From the IMG/VR virus record IMGVR_UViG_3300037153_000569, positions 1 through 20,252 of that record: 20,252 nt of DNA; one strand, written 5' to 3'. Source of the stretch: a virus. Within the stretch, counting starts at the first letter, position 1, and each line of letters opens with the position of its first letter. The notes beneath the pieces are model-generated. The model saw nothing but the letters and a program-made list of their open reading frames with translations, was not told where the DNA came from and did no database searches. Positions 15,152 through 20,252 of this stretch are shown piece by piece. A program made the position numbers and the translations under genes.

Positions 15152-15844
15152 TTATGCCGAGAGGGGAATCACGTTGGTCACATAAAGCCCGCCATTGCGA
15201 CCGCCGCGTTTTTCGATCAATCCGCGCTTGCGCAGGCGATAGATAAGCGTCGCCGCAAGCGGATCACACGATTTCAACGCGCTGTATTGGATTCCTGGAT
15301 TGGCGCGGATCCATTCGAGCAGCGCCGCTTGCCGTGGGGCTGCACGTTTCCAATGATCAGGATCGCGCCAAATCCTTTTTCTCGTCTCCGACTGCTTGGC
15401 GACATAATCCTTGTTCGCCCACATCGTGGCCCGTGCTCTTTGCCATTCCTGACTCGCAAGCCGGGCGGCAACGGCCGAGCGAACATGCGCTTTGCGTTCC
15501 TCTTTCGTCTTTTTGGCCCACGCCGCCCTTCTCGGCCCGTATCCTCGGCCACGATAACTGTTCCAAAGCTGCTGACCGCGCACCTGTATTTCCGCTTGTT
15601 CGCGCCTGTACGCTTCGTGATGCGAAAGCCTTTCCGCAATCATAAGCTCTTCGATTTGCGCGCCGTCGAGCCAAGCCGAGACGAGATGTTCATAGAGTGG
15701 CATCGGCACGCGCCCGACTAAACCGGCCGCCCGTTTGCGCACGATCCGCCGCACGATGCGCATATGGTCGAGATGGCGTTTTCCGCTGCCCTTGCCGATG
15801 TAACGGATCTCGCCATCGACGACGATGGCGTAGACGAAGGCCAT
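15152..15844 (-). CDS. GIY-YIG endonuclease, probably a free-standing homing enzyme
   Basis: A 230-residue protein. Residues about 2-95 are a GIY-YIG nuclease domain: FVYAIVVDGEIRYIGKGSGK gives the paired tyrosines and the Gly-Lys-Gly turn, with Arg and His just after, and the likely catalytic Glu lies in RREQAEIQV before LWN. Residues about 105-165 are basic and rich in Trp and Lys (KKTKEERKAHVRSAVAARLA, then WANKDYVAKQSETRKRIWRD), like the NUMOD3-type DNA-binding repeats of homing endonucleases. Residues about 175-225 look like a winged helix (WIRANPGIQYSALKSCDPLA, then YRLRKRGLIEKRGGRNGGLY). The ATG at 15844 has AGGAG in front. It stands alone between sheath and tube with its own hairpins upstream. 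Such enzymes cut an allele lacking the insert and so spread it. Confidence 0.85.
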   Translation of the reverse strand: MAFVYAIVVDGEIRYIGKGSGKRHLDHMRIVRRIVRKRAAGLVGRVPMPLYEHLVSAWLDGAQIEELMIAERLSHHEAYRREQAEIQVRGQQLWNSYRGRGYGPRRAAWAKKTKEERKAHVRSAVAARLASQEWQRARATMWANKDYVAKQSETRKRIWRDPDHWKRAAPRQAALLEWIRANPGIQYSALKSCDPLAATLIYRLRKRGLIEKRGGRNGGLYVTNVIPLSA

Positions 15845-15863
15845 GGCGGACTCCTGACGAAAT

Positions 15864-15881
15864 GGCCGCCCGCAGGCGGCC
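15864..15881 (-). promoter_or_regulatory. Hairpin just upstream of the endonuclease start
   Basis: GGCCGCC (15864-15870) and GGCGGCC (15875-15881) form a perfect 7-bp stem with a 4-base loop, 20 bp before the ATG at 15844 and between it and a T-run at 15885-15890. It could restrict translation or mark the end of the insert. It shares the GGCCGCC core with the larger inverted repeat at 15911-15958, so the arms could also pair with each other. Confidence 0.5.
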
Positions 15882-15884
15882 AAC

Positions 15885-15958
15885 AAAAAACCCGGCATCC
15901 GGACCAAAGTGGGCCGCCCGCCAGTCCGACTGGATTTCCGGATCTCCTCGGGCGGCCC
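15885..15958 (-). terminator. Terminator-like inverted repeat between sheath and endonuclease genes
   Basis: On the minus strand, after the sheath TAA (15970-15972), come a 9-bp perfect stem (arms 15950-15958 and 15911-15919) that encloses a smaller hairpin (15921-15933), then a weak 4-bp stem (15892-15902), then six Ts (15885-15890). The layout is like an intrinsic terminator, but the strong stem is 20 bp from the T-run. It may partly insulate the endonuclease gene from the tail operon, or leave some read-through to the tube gene. Confidence 0.45.
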
Positions 15959-15969
15959 TCGGCTCTCGC

Positions 15970-17760
15970 TTATGCCGCGAGGTTGAGCGTGCGTTCGAGG
16001 TTCTGCACCATGGCGTCGATGGCCGGCCGATAGCGCGCCGACAAGGTCGTGATCTTGCGCAGGACCGGCGGTTCCTCGGCCGCGAAGGCCACGGTCAGAT
16101 GACCGAGGCGAATTTGCTCCGCGCTGTTGTAGGAGCCTTTGAACTCGACCTTGAACCCGAGGATCTGGTCGAGCGCCTGCAAATCGCGCAGGAAGAATTT
16201 GATGGTGTTGATGATCGCCTGCACGGTGTGGCCGGTGATGTTCTGCCGGCCGAGGTAGACCCGCAGCGCGCGCAACAGCGACAGGTGGATGTAATCGCGC
16301 CCGCGCATGACGTTGTAGAACCGCCACAGCTCGGACTCGCCGAGGTTGTCAGTGGCGATCAGCACGAAGCCGCCGGATGCGATCGCAAAATCGCTGCCGG
16401 TCTCGCCGCGGACCAGGATGCCGATGTTGTTGCGCAAGAGCTGCTGGCCCTCGTTGGCATCGTCGACGATCGAGAAGCCGATCGAGCGCGCGGGCCCGAT
16501 GATGCCCTGCACCGGCTGGTTGGCCGCGGAGTGGAAGGGATAGCCGGTCTCGTGATCGCGACGGACCAGGATACCGGCCGCGCGCGGGGCGAGCGGTCGC
16601 ACGACGATGTTGCCGGTGTCGGGGTCCATCACCTTGACGCCGCCGGACAGGCCAATGATGCGATCCGATTGGATCGTCTCGCGCCAATCCTCGTCATCGA
16701 TCTCGCTGGTGCCGGCGGACTCGACGATCGCGTGCGCGACGAGCTGGTTGAGAACGGCGGGCAGCATGGCGCAGACCGGGTTTGCACCTTCGGACAACTC
16801 TGCCGTGAGCGTCGCCCGGACGGCGGCGGGCGGCGCAGCGATAGCCACATCCGGCGCGCTCTCGTACCCGGAGCCCGGAGTATCGAGGAAAATCTCATCC
16901 TGGCCGATGCGGCCGAGCGAGTTGGCGACGGCGTGTCCGGTCGCCTGCACCGTGGCGGCGCCGCCGCCGGAGAACGTCACCGCGACGGTCACGCCCGGCT
17001 GGTAGCCGCTGCCCTCGACATCGGAGAGGACCTGCGTCACCGCACCCCCGGAAATCGCCGTGTGCGCGGTCGCGGTCACCGGCGCCGGCGGCTCCGGCAA
17101 TGTGACCATGGGCGGCGTGCCCTCGTCGTACCAGGCGCCATAGGTATCGAGCACAAGCTGGCTTTGATTGATGTCGCCGCTCACATCGGCAACGGCGTGT
17201 CCGGTCGCTTGCACGATGGTCTCGCTCGTGCCGCCGCCCGAGAACGTCATCTCGTAGCGCGTGCCCGGCGCATAGCCCTTGCCGACCGTGCCGATGTGCA
17301 GCTCGCTCACCGAGTTCGCGAGCTGGCCGGTATAGCCGGGCGCGCAGATGATCCGCGGCGTGATGGCGAGGAGCTGCGGCGATTTGAGGAACGCCCACAC
17401 CCCGGTTTGATCGGTGCTCGACCCCATGATGCGCGCGATCGTCTCTTGCAGCTTCAACGCCGGGTCCGGGTTGGTGCCGGATGCGGTGCGCACGATCACG
17501 AGCTTGGCCGCGACCTCCATCTCCCCGAGCTGCGCGTTGATGCCGTCGATCGCATCTTTCAGGTAGCCGGAGTCACCGATGTAATCGATGAGCGTGGTGT
17601 CGTTGGAGTAGACCTTGACCGGCGTGTTGAGCGGAAAGAACTCCGTATTCGCCTGGTCGGCTGGCCCGATGAGGCCAATGGTGGACAGGTCGGCACCGAT
17701 GACCGGCGTCGGCTCTTCCTCGACTTTGCGGAAGACCAGACCAAAAATCGGATCGGCCAT
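15970..17760 (-). CDS. Tail sheath protein (gpFI-like) with a two-repeat insertion
   Basis: A 596-residue contractile tail sheath subunit. Family landmarks: the N-terminal FGLVFRKVEEEPTPVIGADL, PRIICAPGYTGQ (about 135-146), NPVCAMLPAVLNQLVAHAIV (about 327-346), and the C-terminal core with SELWRFYNVMRGRDYIHLSL, FFLRDLQALDQILGFKVEFK and a terminal helix. Known relatives run about 390-500 residues; the extra length is residues about 150-325, holding two ~88-residue tandem repeats. The ATG at 17760 has AAGGAG upstream, which outweighs the in-frame upstream start at 17808. Sheath rings contract and drive the tube through the cell envelope. It should be followed directly by the tube gene but is separated from it by the endonuclease gene. 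Confidence 0.9.
   Translation of the reverse strand: MADPIFGLVFRKVEEEPTPVIGADLSTIGLIGPADQANTEFFPLNTPVKVYSNDTTLIDYIGDSGYLKDAIDGINAQLGEMEVAAKLVIVRTASGTNPDPALKLQETIARIMGSSTDQTGVWAFLKSPQLLAITPRIICAPGYTGQLANSVSELHIGTVGKGYAPGTRYEMTFSGGGTSETIVQATGHAVADVSGDINQSQLVLDTYGAWYDEGTPPMVTLPEPPAPVTATAHTAISGGAVTQVLSDVEGSGYQPGVTVAVTFSGGGAATVQATGHAVANSLGRIGQDEIFLDTPGSGYESAPDVAIAAPPAAVRATLTAELSEGANPVCAMLPAVLNQLVAHAIVESAGTSEIDDEDWRETIQSDRIIGLSGGVKVMDPDTGNIVVRPLAPRAAGILVRRDHETGYPFHSAANQPVQGIIGPARSIGFSIVDDANEGQQLLRNNIGILVRGETGSDFAIASGGFVLIATDNLGESELWRFYNVMRGRDYIHLSLLRALRVYLGRQNITGHTVQAIINTIKFFLRDLQALDQILGFKVEFKGSYNSAEQIRLGHLTVAFAAEEPPVLRKITTLSARYRPAIDAMVQNLERTLNLAA
16801..17292 (-). repeat. Tandem ~88-codon repeat inside the sheath gene
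   Basis: Two units (about residues 157-244 and 245-320) share the pattern Gly-x-Gly-Tyr-x-Pro-Gly, TFSGGG, VQATGHAVA, a short loop, LDT and a closing PPAPV- or PPAAV-type segment. A 17-base DNA stretch at 16928-16944 recurs at 17192-17208, an offset of 264 bp. The repeats resemble the Gly-Tyr-Pro beta repeats found in other phage virion proteins. Confidence 0.75.
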
Positions 17761-17800
17761 TTGGGTAGCTCCTTCGTTGGCAAGCGCGCGCAACCGGCGC

Positions 17801-17816
17801 GGGCGCACAAGCGCCC
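17801..17816 (-). other. Tight hairpin in the sheath leader
   Basis: GGGCGC and GCGCCC form a perfect 6-bp stem with a 4-base loop in the 78-bp gap between the small tail gene and the sheath start. There is no T-run. It may protect the 3' end of a processed mRNA or affect expression of the abundant sheath protein; this is inference. Confidence 0.4.
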
Positions 17817-17838
17817 AGGCTACTCAGATCGGTTTTGG

Positions 17839-18063
17839 CTAGAATTCGTCGGCGGGGACGCTGATCTTCAACGGATCAGCCGTCGGCGCGCGGATGCGCA
17901 ACAGGAACGTGGTCGGGATCGTCGCGCCGCCTTCGTCCGGCGAGCCGAAGATCGTGATGGTGCGGTAATAATCGCCGAGCACGTCATCGTGCGCGATGGC
18001 ACTGACCGCGACATCGGTCACGTCGGTGATCTCGATCGACTGCGAAAGCGTACCAATGGCCAT
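17839..18063 (-). CDS. Small tail-operon protein, function unknown
   Basis: A 74-residue protein with a beta-rich look (TLSQSIEITDVTDVAVSAIA, GDYYRTITIFGS, FLLRIRAP, ending PLKISVPADEF). No signal peptide or membrane segment is visible. ATG 18063 lies 9 bp after the stop of the fibre-associated gene, preceded by a G-run as ribosome-binding site. The sheath gene follows after a 78-bp gap. By position it is a virion or assembly component; I do not recognise a family. Confidence 0.6.
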   Translation of the reverse strand: MAIGTLSQSIEITDVTDVAVSAIAHDDVLGDYYRTITIFGSPDEGGATIPTTFLLRIRAPTADPLKISVPADEF

Positions 18064-18072
18064 CTGGCCCCC

Positions 18073-18783
18073 CTAAATGAGTCCCAGCCGCGCCGCGATG
18101 ATCACCAGCAGCTTGATCTCAGCCGCCGTGATGGCACGCGCTTGCGCCAATGTGGTCATATTGTTAGCGAGCCAGTTATCGATCTCCGCAATCGATGCGG
18201 TCTTCGCTCGGTTGAGCAGATCGACAACACCCGAGTCGGAGGTAAACGTCGCGAGCCTCGTGCGCGCAGCTTCGTCCTGCTGCGTCAAGGTCGCGGCCTC
18301 CGCCGCCAAGTCATACGCAGCCAGGGTCGCTTGAGCCGCATCGCGCTGCGCCTGCGTAGGCTCCTCGCTATATACGATCTGCCACGTGCTCTTGTCGCCG
18401 ACGTCGGGCGTGCGCAAATCCGTAACCGGAGCAATGGCCGCCAAGTCGCTGATCAACTTGGTAATGCAACGGCCCTGGACCGGGGTGCGCGTTGCCTTCT
18501 GCTGCCTCAACGCCTCCCTCGCGGCCTTGGCCGCAATGGCGGTTGCGGCATTCGCGATCAGTACATCGCCTTGGGTCCAAGGCAGGGGGCCGCCATCGAC
18601 CACGTTCTCGCCGGCGAGGAGCGCATGCCGCACGCCCGGCTCGTAGAGACGCTCCGTGATATTCCTCGGCAGCGCCGGCACCGCGAGCCCGTAGTCAGTG
18701 GAAAGCTCTTCTGGCGTGCCGGAATACGTCCCGCCGTCGGTGCGAACGTAGATCCCGTCGGGGCGCTGATGAACTTGGGGCAT
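18073..18783 (-). CDS. Tail-fibre-associated protein, probable assembly factor or short fibre
   Basis: A 236-residue protein. The N-terminal part (about 1-65) is beta-like (VHQRPDGIYVRTDGGTYSGT, then RNITERLYEPGVRHALLAGE). The middle (about 75-115) is an Ala-rich basic helix (AATAIAAKAAREALRQQKAT). The C-terminal half has long Ala/Gln-rich helices (AQRDAAQATLAAYDLAAEAA, DNWLANNMTTLAQARAITAA) and ends in a hydrophobic helix. Position directly after the fibre gene (8-bp gap, GAGG ribosome-binding site) suggests a fibre chaperone or fibre-attached subunit. I see no standard tail fibre assembly domain, so the role is inferred from context. Confidence 0.6.
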   Translation of the reverse strand: MPQVHQRPDGIYVRTDGGTYSGTPEELSTDYGLAVPALPRNITERLYEPGVRHALLAGENVVDGGPLPWTQGDVLIANAATAIAAKAAREALRQQKATRTPVQGRCITKLISDLAAIAPVTDLRTPDVGDKSTWQIVYSEEPTQAQRDAAQATLAAYDLAAEAATLTQQDEAARTRLATFTSDSGVVDLLNRAKTASIAEIDNWLANNMTTLAQARAITAAEIKLLVIIAARLGLI

Positions 18784-18791
18784 CTATCGCC

Positions 18792-20189
18792 TCACAGCTT
18801 GATCATCACGTTCCAGTAGGCGCGCGGGTTCATGATGCCGAACGCCGCGCCGGAGCCAGCGGACCCCGTCCCGGTGCCGACGCTGCCGTTCCTGGCCTGC
18901 GTCCGGTAGTAGATGCCGCCGGTTGCGAGATCAGCGGAGCCGTCCAGGTTGAGCAGCATCCCATCCGGCAAGCCGTGGGTGTGGGGGGCGAGCTGCGAGG
19001 CATTGATCGCGGTGGCCTCGGCGCCATCCGCGGCACCAAGCGGGCGGGCGGTCAGACCCGCGCCCGCGCCGGCGATCGCGATGCCCCGCCCGAGCTGCTT
19101 CGTCAGCGTCATCCGGCAATGCGCGGCCCACGCCGCCCCCGCCGAGCCCTGCGCCGCGCGCGTGGTCGGGGCGCCCCCACTTGTCAGGAGCGGCGCGTAG
19201 GCGTCCGCGACGTTGTTGAACAGCAGCGTGAACAGCCCCTCACAATCGGTGTCGGCGCGCGTACTCGCGCCCGACGACGCGTCGCCGATCGTGCCGTCGT
19301 TCGCCATCACCCAACCGGCGTCGGCGCTGGTCTTCAGCGTCAGCTTGGCGTCGCCGGTCGTCCAGGCCCCGATGTTCGCGAGGGCTTGGTCCTTCTCGGC
19401 CTGCGACAGCACCTGCGCTTCGTCGAAGCGGATCCGGCTCGCGAGCGCGGTCGTAATCGTGGCCGCGAAGGACGGGTCGTTGCCGAGCGCCGCGGCCAGC
19501 TCCTGCAAAGTGTTAAGCGCGCTGGGCGCTGACCCAACCAAGCTCGCGATCGCGTCGCTGATCGCGCTGGTGCGCGCGGTCGCCTCCGCCGCCACCGCCA
19601 CCGCGATCGCGTCGTCCGCCTCTCCTTCGGTGTAGGCGCCGACCTGCGCCGCCGTCGTCTGGTGCGGGTTGTCGGTGCGCGTGGCGTGCGCCAGGTCTGG
19701 GTCGCCGGTGACCCCGATCTGCCAGTCGTCGTAGGTGCCCGAGCCGATCACGGAGTAGGCATCGACGACGAGCAGGCCGGTGGTCGGGTTGTAGCTCAGC
19801 GTGCGCGCCGTCATGCCGACGGCGAGGTTTTCCGTCGGCCGCAGGATCAGGAATCCGGTCGCCACGAAGGATTCCCGCAGCGCTGGGTCGACGGTAAACT
19901 CGATGGTCCCGGTCTGAATGGTGCGCTCGGTGTGCGACGTCGCCGAGAACATCAGGCCGACGTCGAGCAGGCGGGTGGTCGCCTGCGCGATGATCGGCGT
20001 GAGCTGATCGTTTAGACGTGCAAGAGCCGCCGCTTCGAGAGCGTCGACCGCATCATCGATCTTCGTGGCATCGAGCTCCCGCGCGTGCATACGCCGGTCG
20101 ATGTCATCCCATCGCCGGTTATGCCAGTCCGGATCCCCAAGATTGTCGTTGCGCTTGGTCTTGTATTGCGTCTCGAAGCGACGGGCCAT
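18792..20189 (-). CDS. Tail fibre protein with collar-type C-terminus
   Basis: A 465-residue receptor-binding fibre. The N-terminal ~120 residues (QYKTKRNDNLGDPDWHNRRW) would attach to the baseplate. The middle has the helical stretch LNTLQELAAALGNDPSFAAT, a motif repeated in lambda Stf-like and other phage fibres, flanked by low-complexity Ala/Thr runs (about 180-260). The C-terminal third resembles collar domains: GWVMANDGTIGDASSGAS, a Gly/Ala-rich middle, APHTHGLPDGM (the His-x-His metal-binding feature), and the closing NPRAYWNVMIKL typical of fibre ends. The ATG at 20189 shares one base with the TGA of the gene before it. It probably decides host range. Confidence 0.8.
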   Translation of the reverse strand: MARRFETQYKTKRNDNLGDPDWHNRRWDDIDRRMHARELDATKIDDAVDALEAAALARLNDQLTPIIAQATTRLLDVGLMFSATSHTERTIQTGTIEFTVDPALRESFVATGFLILRPTENLAVGMTARTLSYNPTTGLLVVDAYSVIGSGTYDDWQIGVTGDPDLAHATRTDNPHQTTAAQVGAYTEGEADDAIAVAVAAEATARTSAISDAIASLVGSAPSALNTLQELAAALGNDPSFAATITTALASRIRFDEAQVLSQAEKDQALANIGAWTTGDAKLTLKTSADAGWVMANDGTIGDASSGASTRADTDCEGLFTLLFNNVADAYAPLLTSGGAPTTRAAQGSAGAAWAAHCRMTLTKQLGRGIAIAGAGAGLTARPLGAADGAEATAINASQLAPHTHGLPDGMLLNLDGSADLATGGIYYRTQARNGSVGTGTGSAGSGAAFGIMNPRAYWNVMIKL

Positions 20190-20252
20190 CAGACTTGCTC
20201 GGTCCTCTCGATATCTTCGGCCTTGATCGTCGACAGGACCTCGCCGCGCACG
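20189..20252 (-). CDS. 3' end of an upstream phage gene (partial)
   Basis: The last ~20 codons of a gene entering from the right edge: VRGEVLSTIKAEDIERTEQV and then TGA, sharing one base with the fibre ATG (TGATG). Too little is visible to name it. In P2-like order a baseplate or tail protein such as gpI or gpJ precedes the fibre, so it is likely a tail gene of that kind, by position only. Confidence 0.55.
   Translation of the reverse strand, partial: VRGEVLSTIKAEDIERTEQV

Noticed and set aside
15697-18819. 1040-codon plus-strand ORF opposite the sheath and neighbouring genes
   Set aside because: It spans several minus-strand genes and intergenic gaps, has Arg/Asp-rich shadow composition and matches no family; the minus-strand genes show clear family motifs.
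1-20252. CRISPR arrays, insertion sequences or rRNA/tRNA genes
   Set aside because: No regularly spaced repeats, transposase motifs or structural RNA signatures were seen anywhere in the window.

Overview
The window is GC-rich, uses GTG and TTG starts freely, and looks like the chromosome of an alphaproteobacterium of the Hyphomicrobiales (Rhizobiales), probably near Bradyrhizobium. The clues are a many-GAF sensor kinase of the type common there, an alphaproteobacterial-style DNA polymerase IV, and a short host-type basic protein. This placement is inference from protein style; no ribosomal marker is present.

Left part (1-6115), host-like. A multi-GAF histidine kinase enters from the left edge and ends at 3554. 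It converges, 18 bp apart, on a single-domain response regulator (3573-3946, minus) whose reading frame is broken by one missing base near 3886-3888. A sparse stretch (about 3950-5029) follows, with one credible 49-residue ORF (4242-4391). Next comes dinB (5030-6115, plus), intact in its catalytic residues and ending in a clamp-binding-like motif.

Right part (6251-20252), all on the minus strand: the tail and lysis module of a contractile-tailed (P2-like) prophage or phage-derived tail particle. In transcription order, right to left: end of an unidentified gene; tail fibre with collar-type C-terminus; fibre-associated protein; small tail protein; tail sheath; a GIY-YIG endonuclease inserted between sheath and tube; tail tube; tail assembly chaperone; tape measure protein; gpU-like tail terminator; gpX-like LysM-type protein; gpD-like baseplate hub; small tail protein; spanin-like membrane protein; three-domain endolysin; holin; and a small peptidoglycan-binding protein. 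Genes are tightly coupled, often by 4-nt stop/start overlaps. No capsid, terminase, integrase or attachment site lies in the window, so prophage and tailocin cannot be told apart here.

Points of most interest: a tape measure gene with an embedded M15-type peptidase, broken near its 3' end by a perfect 4-bp tandem duplication; a sheath carrying about 170 extra residues made of two tandem repeats; a selfish-looking endonuclease gene flanked by a four-arm GGCCGCC inverted-repeat cluster; an endolysin with an unusual RlpA-like third domain; and the frameshifted response regulator. I did not find a convincing wholly new system. The novelty is in these modifications of a known tail module.
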